Shown here: piece after piece, positions 1 through 7,021 of the stretch
How the letters are laid out: each line of letters opens with the position of its first letter
How positions within the stretch are numbered: the stretch's first letter is position 1
Origin: Bacillota bacterium
GTDB taxonomy: Bacteria; Bacillota; Clostridia; Acetivibrionales; DSM-1351
Assembly (NCBI GenBank): GCA_023398105.1
Contig: JAEWST010000087.1
Span: 1 to 18,050, forward strand
Length of the DNA: 18,050 nucleotides
Reading direction: 5' to 3'
The notes under the pieces: generated by a model
What the model saw: only the letters and a program-made list of their open reading frames with translations
What the model was told of the DNA's origin: nothing
The model's database searches: none
Translations under genes and position numbers: made by a program

Positions 1-44
1 TTCGATTGTAGAAAAATTTCATTACATTAGCGGCGTTTCATCGA

Positions 45-66
45 GGCGGGAGATATTCTCACCGCC
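45..66. repeat. Imperfect hairpin next to repeat copy 1
   Basis: GGCGG-GAGA pairs with TCTC-A-CCGCC around a 3-nt loop, with one bulged A. It lies just before the 57-bp repeat at 71 and is absent beside the second repeat copy. Two closely spaced imperfect hairpins recall the ends of IS200/IS605-type elements, but no transposase is recognisable. One plus-strand frame is open from base 2 to a TAG at 95-97 and could be the tail of a gene that starts outside the window. Confidence 0.5.
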
Positions 67-70
67 TGAT

Positions 71-127
71 AACCAAAGTGGTACCCGCCACTTATAGAAG
101 TGGGGGACATTTTCTTGCCTCGTTATA
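71..127 (+). repeat. 57-bp dispersed repeat, copy 1
   Basis: This stretch matches 5902-5958 in the same orientation with one difference in 57 (G102 against T5933). It contains AAGTGG (76-81), CCACTT (88-93) and AAGTGG (98-103), so two alternative hairpins can form. Read on the minus strand, the second is CCACTT-CTAT-AAGTGG followed by a further GGG that can pair with CCC. It borders a gene with no 5' end. It is probably a MITE-like unit or the residual end of an insertion sequence; the family is not identified. Confidence 0.75.
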
Positions 128-577
128 ATTACGACCATACTTATTTTATTTTTAACTCAAGCCTTCTCTGCATGTACAATTATTTCCGATAAAGGTATAG
201 AATGTAATAGGGGTTATTTTTTAGAAAGCAAAACTTATAGTTGGAGTAGCGTTAATAAGGCATCCGTTTATTATTTATCAGAGAAAACTAGAAGAAGTTC
301 TACTAATAGCTTAAAACTTCATTATGTGTTAGAATTAAGCGATGGCAAGACAATTGATCTCAAAAAATCAGATATGTTTTGGGAGGGTATTTTAAAAGTT
401 GATAATATCCTTGAAAATAAGGGTATAAATATTAACAAAGGTACGATATCATTTAAAGACTGTATTAATCTTTTATCTAATGAAAATATAGATTTTGAAA
501 AAGCTACTGCCATTTTGAACAAAATACTAAATTATTCAGTAAGAGGTTATTTATCAGAATATTATGATTTATCTTAA
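98..577 (+). pseudogene. 5'-truncated membrane protein gene
   Basis: The frame is open from just after a TAG at 95-97 to a TAA at 575-577, but has no ATG, GTG or TTG until the GTG at 326. Codons from about 122 onward still look like protein. A hydrophobic membrane segment (VIITTILILFLTQAF) comes first. It is followed by a soluble part with TYSWSSV and YVLELSDGKTIDL, a pattern seen in small bacterial membrane proteins with a PH-like domain after the membrane helix. The first codons lie inside the 57-bp repeat, so the original start and any earlier helix were probably lost when the repeat or a larger element arrived. An 83-residue product from GTG 326 is possible, but no good ribosome binding site precedes it. 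The domain resemblance is from memory and uncertain; the truncation is directly visible. Confidence 0.65.
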
Positions 578-589
578 TAATGCTCTGAT

Positions 590-725
590 AAATCAACTAA
601 GTACTAAAATTAATAAAGCTGTCAGCAAGCCTAAAAGCAATAGAGCTTGATATTAAGAAATAGCTTGAGGATATAGAATTGAAAAAGACTAACTAAGTCA
701 AGTCAATTGATGAAATAGGTTAAGC
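590..725 (+). pseudogene. Decayed coiled-coil coding remnant (possible recombinase tail)
   Basis: One frame from about 625 reads AIELDIKK, stop, LEDIELKKTN, stop, VKSIDEIG, stop. The charged heptad-like pattern resembles the coiled-coil C-terminal part of large serine recombinases. Stops break it and no catalytic part is present. This is pattern resemblance only. Confidence 0.25.
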
Positions 726-767
726 GACTTGCATTTTCATTTAAAAATCTAATAGGAGGTGCAAGTC
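726..767 (+). repeat. Inverted repeat enclosing a ribosome binding site
   Basis: GACTTGCA (726-733) and TGCAAGTC (760-767) are perfect 8-bp arms around a 26-nt loop. The loop ends in a strong AGGAGG (754-759). The ATG placed best for that site (769) opens only a four-codon frame, MSVL then TAG. The hairpin could hide the ribosome binding site, or it could be an old element end. Confidence 0.45.
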
Positions 768-806
768 CATGTCGGTACTATAGAATTTTATCTATTAATA
801 TACAGC

Positions 807-1817
807 ATGGGCATACTTATGAATAGAAAAAAAATAGTTATTAAAGGCTTACCCTTCCAGACATGGACACCCGCAATAAAAGGTTTCGAAAATAGCATAA
901 GCACTCTTGGGCTAATCCCTATAAACGGTACAAAACATTGTGTCATGATTAGAGGCAATGATAAAAACAATCCTGTGATTATCTTTGTACACGGAGGTCC
1001 TGGAACAACAAAAATTCCATACGTCAGGAAATATCAGGATTTATTGGAACAAAATTTTACTATCGTACATTATGATGAAAGAGCTACAGGTAAATCCTAT
1101 CACTTTTTAGAGGATTATTCTAACCTGTCAATAAATTTATTGACAGAAGACTTAATTGCTCTTACTGATTATATTAGCAAAAAGCTAAATACAGATAAAA
1201 TAATTTTAGCTGGTCATTCCTTTGGAACTGTTATAGGAATCAAAGCCGCCAACTTAGCTCCTGAGAAATATTTAGCCTATATAGGCATAGGTCAAATCGG
1301 TGACTTTTGGAGCAGGGAATTGGAATCACTGGAATATTGTCTTGAAAAGGCAACAGAAAATAATAACCTTCAAGAAATTAAAGAAATTGAGTCATATCGT
1401 GAAAATATTATTAACCGCAAAATCACTTTTCCAAGAAAGTTTGCAAGAAAATATGGTGGTGTGTCACGTCTTATTAATGATGCAAGCGACATCATATCAG
1501 GATTATTGCTTAGTCCCGAATACAATTTCCTTGATACCATTCGTTTTGGAAAAGGTCGCTCCATTTCCAGTAAAATACTTTGGACAGAACTGATGCAAAG
1601 TAATCTTCCAAATGAAGTTTCAGAGTTAAAAATCCCTTGCTACTTTGTTATGGGTAAGCATGATTATTTAACACCTGTAAACTCTGCCAAAGCTTACTTT
1701 GATACAATTAACGCGCCCTTTAAAGAATTCATAGTTTTTGATGAATCTGCACATTATCCACATTTTGAGGAAAAACAGAAATTTTATGAATGGATAAAAT
1801 CAATTAATATTAGCTAA
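807..1817 (+). CDS. Alpha/beta hydrolase, proline iminopeptidase-like
   Basis: This is a cytosolic alpha/beta-hydrolase fold protein of about 332-336 residues. Numbered from ATG 819, it has HGGPG at 58-62, the oxyanion-hole motif typical of prolyl aminopeptidase relatives. The nucleophile elbow GHSFG puts Ser134 as nucleophile. Asp282 (GKHD) and His312 (SAHYPHFE) complete the triad, so the enzyme looks intact. The segment NPVIIFVHGGPG followed by a DERATGKSY motif fits the family of small hydrolases annotated as proline iminopeptidase-like; the substrate cannot be told. The frame runs back to a GTG at 759, but that codon overlaps AGGAGG and is not a credible start. ATG 807 or 819 suits the family, though neither has a clear ribosome binding site. 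That may mean the upstream region was rearranged. It is followed by a terminator and faces the GH94 gene. Confidence 0.85.
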   Translation: MGILMNRKKIVIKGLPFQTWTPAIKGFENSISTLGLIPINGTKHCVMIRGNDKNNPVIIFVHGGPGTTKIPYVRKYQDLLEQNFTIVHYDERATGKSYHFLEDYSNLSINLLTEDLIALTDYISKKLNTDKIILAGHSFGTVIGIKAANLAPEKYLAYIGIGQIGDFWSRELESLEYCLEKATENNNLQEIKEIESYRENIINRKITFPRKFARKYGGVSRLINDASDIISGLLLSPEYNFLDTIRFGKGRSISSKILWTELMQSNLPNEVSELKIPCYFVMGKHDYLTPVNSAKAYFDTINAPFKEFIVFDESAHYPHFEEKQKFYEWIKSINIS

Positions 1818-1882
1818 AAACCAACACTTTGAGATAATCATTTATTAAGTTCTTTCTTAATTCAAAACATAGCATGTAATTA

Positions 1883-1931
1883 GAGCTGTTGCACAACTGG
1901 TTATTTGTACAACAGCTCCTTTGTTTTTCTA
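1883..1931 (+). terminator. Rho-independent terminator after the hydrolase gene
   Basis: A 14-bp stem with one mismatch (1883-1896 with 1905-1918; GAGCTGTTG against CAACAGCTC) has an 8-nt loop and is followed by a T-rich run, CTTTGTTTTTCT. The T-tract fits plus-strand transcription. The hairpin lies between two converging genes and may also help stop the GH94 transcript. Confidence 0.8.
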
Positions 1932-1952
1932 TTTATTCAAGTATTCTTAATC

Positions 1953-4361
1953 CTATTTCATCAATACTACAACACAATGTGTCGTTCCTGCCTCAAATAC
2001 AGGTACTTTACAAACCTCTTCGCCATCTACTGTAATTTTTGCTATACCTGAATTTACACCATTTGGATTCTGAACCTCAATATTATAGGTCGCACCTCTA
2101 AATACTCTTCTTGCCTTAAATCCCTGCCAATGAGATGGTATACACGGTTCAACAATCAAGCAGTCATAATTAGCTCTGATCCCTAAAATATGCTGACTTG
2201 ATGCTACCATGTTCCATGCTGCTGTACCAGAAAGCCAAGAATTCCTTCCAACACCAAATTGAGGGTTCTCTTTTCCAAGAATATTCTGACAATATACATA
2301 CGGCTCAACCTCATAAAGCTCTGCATCGTCATTTCTCTTTCCAGGTAGTATCTGGCTATAGTATTCAAACGCCTTTTCTCCATTGCCTAATAAAGTTTCA
2401 GAAATCATCATCCATGGATTTGTATGCAGGAATATTCCTCCATTCTCCTTTGTACCTATAGGGAAGGTTGTGACTCCACCCTTTGTCTCATCATATTCAG
2501 GATAGGAGGGATACATTGTTACAATTCCAAATTTAGAATTCAAGTATTTATCAACTGATTTCATACATTTTTCAGCCTTATCACCATCAGCAACCTTACC
2601 TAAAATAGCCCAAGACTGAGAGTTTATAAATATCTTACCAAACTTGTTTTCCTTTGACCCCAAAGGTTCTCCATAATCGTCAAAAGCTCTCTTATACCAT
2701 TCTCCATCCCAACTGCTTTGGTTGATGGCATTTCGCATTTCTTGATACATATCACTATACTTTGAGCAAGGTTCTGTGCTTTCGCTACTCATTTCTTTAT
2801 ACATATCACTATTCTTTGAGCAAAGCCCGTTATTTTTCAAGTATTCACATAATTCAAGCATCTCTAAGGCTGCCCTGCAATATAGCATTGATGTAAAAAC
2901 ACTCTCAGCAACGCCTTTACCTATATCAAGATTCAAAGTATCGTTCCAGTCAGCTCGTCCAGCTAAAGCAATATTATTAGGTCCTCTATTATTGTGTGTA
3001 AATTCTAAAGCCCTGTCTAAATGCTTAATTACCGTTTCCGATGTAGTCTTGTCATTATATAAAATTGATTCATTTAAAAATTCAAAGTCACCAGTCTCTT
3101 TTACATAAGCGTTTACAGCCAAAACGAGCCACAAATGATCATCTGAATACCAGTCGAATTTTTTAACAGGTGCATCACCTTGCCCACCCTCTCCTGTAAG
3201 CGGGAAGAACAGATGATATGCTCTGCCATCGGTAAATTGACATTTCAAAAGTTTTATTATAAGCTGTTTTGCCTCACTTGGTATTGTATGCATTACGCCT
3301 AAACTATCTTGAGCACTATCCCGTATTCCCATTCCTCTTCCTAATCCCAGTTGGTAAAGAGAAACAAATCGTGACCAGTTAAATGTAGTTTTACATTGAT
3401 ATTGATTCCATACATTTACAAAAAGATTCATGTCTTCATCAGGCGTTTCAACATTTAATTTGCCTGTATAGTCTTCCCAATATTCTTTAACACGGGCTAA
3501 AGCAGCTTTTGCATTATTAGGAGATAAATAATCCTTGATATCTTGTCTTATATCCTTTTTCTCTTCTGCAAACCCAAGAACAAATACCATTTCTCTTTCT
3601 TCATTTGGTTCTAAATCAGCGTCAATACAGAATGCACCAACACCGTTCATTCTACGGGAAATGGAGTTACTACACCCACCCTGCTCAACAGCAATAGGAT
3701 TACTCTCAGACCTATATTTACCTATAAAGGTTTCAAGATTTGTGTCAAAACTACTAACCTTTTCTCCAGTAGCAAAGAAAGCAGCATTATCACTTATATG
3801 ATGTGGATAATATGTTATTATCCCATCATCAAATCTTCCTTGATTAATCTGTTGAACCCAATCAACATTTTGCTGATCCATTATTGCATCCCAAAAACAA
3901 AACTCAGAGTATGCAAAAACTTGAAGCTTTTGGGCTATACCACGAATATTTGATAGCTTTACATGCCAGATTTCGAAGTTCTTATCATCTGGAACAAAAT
4001 ATGTTATTTCACCAATAACTCCCTGATACTCTCCCGATAAAACAGTATAACCCATACCATGTCGGCAACTGTAGCTGTCAAGTTTCTTTAATACTGGCTG
4101 ATAACCAGGGTTCCAATATTCTCCGTTATCCTTATTTCTTATATATATATACCTTCCAGGTCTATCCATAGGTATGCTGTTATACCTATATCTTGTTACA
4201 CGTCTGTTTTGTGGATCCTTATGAAAACTATAGCCTCCACCTGTATTAGATACAATACCACCATAATTTCCACTTCCTATATAGTTTATCCATGGTGTTG
4301 GCGTATCTGGTCTAGTAACAACATATTCTTTGTTCTTTTTATCAAAATACCCGTACCTCAT
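1953..4361 (-). CDS. GH94 disaccharide phosphorylase, probably cellobiose phosphorylase
   Basis: GH94 enzymes split cellobiose or a related beta-linked disaccharide with phosphate, giving a sugar-1-phosphate plus a free sugar, so the cell saves ATP after uptake. At 802 residues this is a full-length cytosolic member; the family is usually near 800. The N-terminal beta-sandwich opens with YGYFD, EYVVTRPDTPTPW and NYIGSGNYGG. The (alpha/alpha)6 barrel carries GRGMGIRDSAQD and GRADWND; the general-acid aspartate is expected in the latter (Asp471 or Asp474). The C-terminal part has NSWLSGTAAWN and DCLIVEPCIP. Some segments (SNPIAVEQGGCSNS, EIWHVKLSN) also recall diacetylchitobiose phosphorylases, so the exact disaccharide is open. 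Residues about 513-542 hold an 18-residue tandem duplication. A GGAGGAG precedes the ATG. A promoter and a LacI-type operator lie upstream, after the regulator gene, which suggests induction by a disaccharide. Confidence 0.9.
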   Translation of the reverse strand: MRYGYFDKKNKEYVVTRPDTPTPWINYIGSGNYGGIVSNTGGGYSFHKDPQNRRVTRYRYNSIPMDRPGRYIYIRNKDNGEYWNPGYQPVLKKLDSYSCRHGMGYTVLSGEYQGVIGEITYFVPDDKNFEIWHVKLSNIRGIAQKLQVFAYSEFCFWDAIMDQQNVDWVQQINQGRFDDGIITYYPHHISDNAAFFATGEKVSSFDTNLETFIGKYRSESNPIAVEQGGCSNSISRRMNGVGAFCIDADLEPNEEREMVFVLGFAEEKKDIRQDIKDYLSPNNAKAALARVKEYWEDYTGKLNVETPDEDMNLFVNVWNQYQCKTTFNWSRFVSLYQLGLGRGMGIRDSAQDSLGVMHTIPSEAKQLIIKLLKCQFTDGRAYHLFFPLTGEGGQGDAPVKKFDWYSDDHLWLVLAVNAYVKETGDFEFLNESILYNDKTTSETVIKHLDRALEFTHNNRGPNNIALAGRADWNDTLNLDIGKGVAESVFTSMLYCRAALEMLELCEYLKNNGLCSKNSDMYKEMSSESTEPCSKYSDMYQEMRNAINQSSWDGEWYKRAFDDYGEPLGSKENKFGKIFINSQSWAILGKVADGDKAEKCMKSVDKYLNSKFGIVTMYPSYPEYDETKGGVTTFPIGTKENGGIFLHTNPWMMISETLLGNGEKAFEYYSQILPGKRNDDAELYEVEPYVYCQNILGKENPQFGVGRNSWLSGTAAWNMVASSQHILGIRANYDCLIVEPCIPSHWQGFKARRVFRGATYNIEVQNPNGVNSGIAKITVDGEEVCKVPVFEAGTTHCVVVLMK
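2736..2823 (-). repeat. In-frame 54-bp tandem duplication inside the GH94 gene
   Basis: Bases 2736-2769 and 2790-2823 match at 32 of 34 positions, 54 bp (18 codons) apart. In the protein this gives CSKNSDMYKEM and CSKYSDMYQEM separated by a Ser/Glu/Thr-rich linker. It sits in a helix-linking stretch before the SSWDGEW motif, away from the catalytic motifs, so it is probably tolerated. Confidence 0.85.
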
Positions 4362-4429
4362 TAAATTTCTCCTCCATTAATAACTTATAAATTACTGTTT
4401 TTCATTTAAATATAGGGGCATATTTATGT

Positions 4430-4458
4430 ACTATATTCTGCAACGATTCATAAAGCAA
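4430..4458 (-). promoter_or_regulatory. Putative promoter of the GH94 gene
   Basis: On the minus strand TTGCTT (4458-4453), a 17-bp spacer and TATAGT (4435-4430) form a good sigma-A-like promoter. The likely start lies about 60 nt before the ATG. The operator is about 145 bp upstream, so direct blocking of this promoter is not obvious. A second promoter overlapping the operator, or looping, may be involved. Confidence 0.5.
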
Positions 4459-4602
4459 ATTTTTTACACAATAAAGTAAGCAGTTGTCTGTTTAACTCAG
4501 TAGGTTTGTAGAAACTTTTTTTCTTGCTAAACCTTCATTTTAATGAATTTAGAATGTAATACTATTTAAAGAATTTAACTAGATAAAGAGATAATTTAGT
4601 GT

Positions 4603-4616
4603 TGGAAACGCTCCCA
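4603..4616 (-). promoter_or_regulatory. LacI-family operator, CelR-box-like
   Basis: The plus strand reads TGGAAACGCTCCCA, an imperfect palindrome around a central CG (10 of 14 bases symmetric). It matches the known Thermobifida CelR box TGGGAGCGCTCCCA at 12 of 14 positions. CelR is a cellobiose-responsive LacI-family repressor. The site sits just downstream of the LacI-type gene and upstream of the GH94 gene, so it is the natural target of that regulator. Confidence 0.65.
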
Positions 4617-4620
4617 CAAA

Positions 4621-4673
4621 ATAAATAAAAATAGCTTACAGCAAGTTTATATCACATATCCATCTCACTGTAA
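4621..4673 (-). terminator. Terminator of the LacI-type gene
   Basis: On the minus strand TTACAGTGAG (4673-4664) pairs with CTTGCTGTAA (4645-4636), 10 bp including two G-T pairs, around an 18-nt loop. A T-rich run GCTATTTTTATTT follows. The large loop makes it moderate in strength. It would separate the regulator transcript from the GH94 transcript. Confidence 0.55.
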
Positions 4674-4697
4674 ACAAAAATTAAAATACTTTTATTA

Positions 4698-5726
4698 TTA
4701 ATCATCACAGCTTGATTCTCTATAACTGCATGTTTCTCCATAGTATAATTCAGTATCAAATGATAAAACTTTGGGTTCTGACTTTTTATCCTCTATATTG
4801 TTCATTATTAGTTTAATTGCTGATTCAGCAATCTCATCAATCGGCTGCATCATTGATGTAAGCCTGAGACTCGACGGAATATAATGCAATACCTCATATA
4901 TATTGTCAAATCCAATAATTGACAAATCCTGAGGAACCTGAACCCCAATTTCTTTGGTTTTCTGAATCGCATCATAGCCCTGCATGTCATTAAATGTAAA
5001 TACTGCAGTGGGAGGATCATTTAAAAAAACGAGCTTTTCTACAGCTTCACTTCCGGTTCTTTCTCCTGCATCAGTAAAAATCACGTAATCTTCATTATAC
5101 TCAATACCCTTTTCCTTAAGTGCCTCTTTATATCCGCTTAGTCTCTCAGATGCCGCTTTATGGCTTAAATTTCCTGTTATATGAGCTATTTTAGTATGTC
5201 CTAATTCTATTAAATACTGGACAGCCCTTTTAGCCCCGCCAAAATTGTCAATTATAATATCATTTACCTTAATATCATTAAAATAGTTTTCAATCACAAC
5301 TATAGGATATTTTGAGTCAATGATTTTCTGTACCACCTCTGAATCCCTGCAGTCACTTCCAAATAATATAAGCCCATCGGCCGCACCACCTGTAAAATAT
5401 TGTACATACCTTAATTTTGTCTGGCAATCATCATTTGTGCTACAAAATACAACATTATAATTAAATTGAGCAGCGTATTTTTCAAGTAAATTAGCTAGAT
5501 TTAAATATATAGAAGCATTAAAAACATTATAAATAACTCCTATAACTCGTGACTTCCTTGTAGCAAGACTTTTAGCCGTTTGATTTGGAGTGTAATCCAG
5601 CTTTTCTATAGCATCAAGCACCTTAATACGAGTTTCATCTTTCACACCAGTTTTATTGTTTATTACTCTTGAAACAGTTGTCTTTGAAACCCCTGCCAAA
5701 TCCGCAATATCAAAAATGTTACTCAT
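4698..5726 (-). CDS. LacI-family transcriptional regulator
   Basis: This is a DNA-binding repressor of the LacI/GalR family with 342 residues from the chosen start. The N-terminal helix-turn-helix reads IFDIADLAGVSKTTVSRVIN, then the hinge-helix region YTPNQTAKSLATRKSRVIGV. A periplasmic-binding-protein-like effector domain fills residues of about 60-330 (ADGLILFGSD, KRAVQYLIELGHTKIAHITG, STN and FGFDN-type motifs such as IIGFDNI). The frame extends to 5777, but LacI proteins begin directly before this helix. ATG 5726 follows AAAGGA at about 12 nt, so it is preferred; ATG 5738 abuts AAAGGA and is too close. Ligand is not readable. The GH94 gene and CelR-like box downstream suggest cellobiose or another beta-disaccharide. 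Confidence 0.9.
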   Translation of the reverse strand: MSNIFDIADLAGVSKTTVSRVINNKTGVKDETRIKVLDAIEKLDYTPNQTAKSLATRKSRVIGVIYNVFNASIYLNLANLLEKYAAQFNYNVVFCSTNDDCQTKLRYVQYFTGGAADGLILFGSDCRDSEVVQKIIDSKYPIVVIENYFNDIKVNDIIIDNFGGAKRAVQYLIELGHTKIAHITGNLSHKAASERLSGYKEALKEKGIEYNEDYVIFTDAGERTGSEAVEKLVFLNDPPTAVFTFNDMQGYDAIQKTKEIGVQVPQDLSIIGFDNIYEVLHYIPSSLRLTSMMQPIDEIAESAIKLIMNNIEDKKSEPKVLSFDTELYYGETCSYRESSCDD

Positions 5727-5901
5727 ACTAGATATCATTCCTTTCGCTGTGCTAACAGCACAAAAAGATAAAATCATTTATTTGAATCTTTGATTTTGAG
5801 CTGATGCCCTCTTATTTACGTCAATAATTTTTTAGAACTCTGTGGAGAACTTCTAATTTACAGAAACTAAGACACCAAAAACAAAAATTGAGACTCTTGA
5901 A

Positions 5902-5958
5902 AACCAAAGTGGTACCCGCCACTTATAGAAGTTGGGGACATTTTCTTGCCTCGTTATA
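5902..5958 (+). repeat. 57-bp dispersed repeat, copy 2
   Basis: It is the same-orientation partner of 71-127 with one substitution. G to T at 5933 breaks one pair of the hairpin that copy 1 can form. Here it lies alone between the LacI-type gene and the methyltransferase gene, and it ends 7 bp from another hairpin (5966-5988). No transposase or target duplication is evident. Confidence 0.75.
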
Positions 5959-5965
5959 TTACCAT

Positions 5966-5988
5966 TATATACTAAATATAAGTATATA
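5966..5988 (-). terminator. AT-rich hairpin after the methyltransferase gene
   Basis: TATATACT and AGTATATA are perfect 8-bp arms around a 7-nt loop, 10 bp past the stop codon at 5999. No T-run follows on the minus strand, so it is at best a weak or RNA-end-protecting terminator. Confidence 0.35.
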
Positions 5989-5998
5989 AACAAGCATT

Positions 5999-6796
5999 TC
6001 ATTTTGTCTTCTGCCGTACTATTTCGTAAATCATTATTGATGCAGCTATAGATGCATTTAAAGATTCTGCCCTTCCCAGCATTGGTATTCTCACTAAACA
6101 GTCTGATAATTCAGCTGTTTCATCTGTTATCCCATTTGCCTCATTTCCAACTATTATAGCTACCCTGCCTGTTAAGGCTACATCATAGTAATTTTTTTCT
6201 CCTCTTAAATGTGATGCGATTATCTTATAATCTGATTTTTTTAACAGTGCAATTGTTCCATCTATTTTCATGTTCTCAAAAATAGGCATATGAAAAACAG
6301 AGCCCATTGTTGAACGAAGAACCTTTGGTGAAAAAAGGTCAACACATCCTTTAGTCAGAATAACTGCTGAAATACCAGCTGCATCTGATGTTCTGATTAT
6401 AGTTCCTACATTTCCTGGATCCTGAAGACTATCTAATATAACTACAGAATTTCCCTGTTCAAAGATTGTATCAAGGTTAAATTCTTGCTTTTTTAAAACT
6501 GCAAGGATTCCCTGAGGTGTTTGCGTGTCTGATATTTCCTTAAAGAGTTTTTCATTTACAAGAAAACAATCCTTACATACCGATTCAACTCTATTAACCA
6601 GCTCTTTTCCTCCATTTAAACTTTCAAGCTTTTCAGATATAATTACCTTTATAATATTCTGTTCATTATCAATAGCATCGTTTACAAACCTAATCCCTTC
6701 AACAAAATACAGCCCTTGTGCATCTCTATTTTTCTTCAAATGTAAAGCCTTTATCTCCTTTATTGTACTATTCTGACTACTCTGTATATAGTTCAT
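5999..6796 (-). CDS. SpoU/TrmH-family RNA 2'-O-methyltransferase
   Basis: SpoU enzymes use S-adenosylmethionine to methylate a ribose 2'-OH in rRNA or tRNA, through a knotted C-terminal fold that works as a dimer. The protein has 265 residues. The N-terminal substrate-binding domain spans about 1-105, with GLYFVEGIRFV. Motif 1 is DSLQDPGNVGTIIRTSDAAG (122-141, with the conserved Asn129 and Arg135). Motif 2 is IVGNEANGI (215-223). Motif 3 is IPMLGRAESLNASIAAS (237-253). All three are intact, so it should be active. Length and layout fit the RlmB/YsgA group; which nucleotide it modifies cannot be told. AGGAG lies 8 nt before the ATG. It is a single-gene unit. Confidence 0.9.
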   Translation of the reverse strand: MNYIQSSQNSTIKEIKALHLKKNRDAQGLYFVEGIRFVNDAIDNEQNIIKVIISEKLESLNGGKELVNRVESVCKDCFLVNEKLFKEISDTQTPQGILAVLKKQEFNLDTIFEQGNSVVILDSLQDPGNVGTIIRTSDAAGISAVILTKGCVDLFSPKVLRSTMGSVFHMPIFENMKIDGTIALLKKSDYKIIASHLRGEKNYYDVALTGRVAIIVGNEANGITDETAELSDCLVRIPMLGRAESLNASIAASIMIYEIVRQKTK

Positions 6797-6867
6797 TATT
6801 TTATCTCCTGTAAAAATTCATTAAAGCATTGTCTATTTGCTTAATCCCGTCTGCACTTAAATTTATG

Positions 6868-6905
6868 TATATACTCAACTTTTAAAGTTGAAAATTGAGT
6901 ATATA
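6868..6905 (-). repeat. Long AT-rich hairpin upstream of the methyltransferase gene
   Basis: TATATACTCAA (6868-6878) pairs with TTGAGTATATA (6895-6905), and TTTT (6880-6883) with AAAA (6891-6894), giving a 15-bp stem with one bulged C and a 7-nt loop. It lies between the c-di-GMP gene and the methyltransferase gene. Without a strong T-run it may be a weak terminator or leader structure. Confidence 0.5.
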
Positions 6906-6906
6906 A

Positions 6907-6926
6907 AATTGCTTGTTCTAGCAATT
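6907..6926 (-). repeat. Short hairpin, second of three in the gap
   Basis: AATTGCT and AGCAATT are 7-bp arms with a 6-nt loop. Read on the minus strand it is followed by TTATATA, so weak termination after the upstream c-di-GMP gene is possible. Confidence 0.4.
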
Positions 6927-6994
6927 ACTAATTTCTTCTAATTACTTGGGTAATAAACTCTTAATAATTCTACTGCACCAATAGACTATGTGCT

Positions 6995-7021
6995 AAAGTT
7001 GATTTTTATTTAATCAACTTT
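6995..7021 (-). repeat. Hairpin containing the stop codon of the GGDEF-EAL gene
   Basis: AAAGTTGATT and AATCAACTTT are perfect 10-bp arms with a 7-nt loop, and the TGA stop (7014-7016) lies in one arm. No T-run follows. It probably marks or protects the mRNA 3' end. Confidence 0.5.

Larger units (their letters stand above)
4362..4697 (-). other. Intergenic control region between lacI-type gene and GH94 gene
   Basis: These 336 bases hold no gene. In transcription order they contain the regulator gene's terminator (4673-4621), a LacI-family operator (4616-4603), an AT-rich stretch, a promoter (4458-4430) and the GH94 ribosome binding site. The leader would be about 60 nt. Confidence 0.6.

Noticed and set aside
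1..97. C-terminal end of a tnpB gene
   Set aside because: The frame is open, but the roughly 30 residues show no TnpB motif; the hairpins alone are not enough.
4431..4620. Catabolite-repression (cre) site rather than a dedicated operator
   Set aside because: The palindrome has a GGA/TCC-flanked CG core closer to the CelR box than to the usual cre consensus, though CcpA binding cannot be excluded.
6797..7013. c-di-GMP riboswitch near the GGDEF-EAL gene
   Set aside because: The hairpins lie downstream of that gene and none shows the conserved GEMM core sequences that I could recognise.
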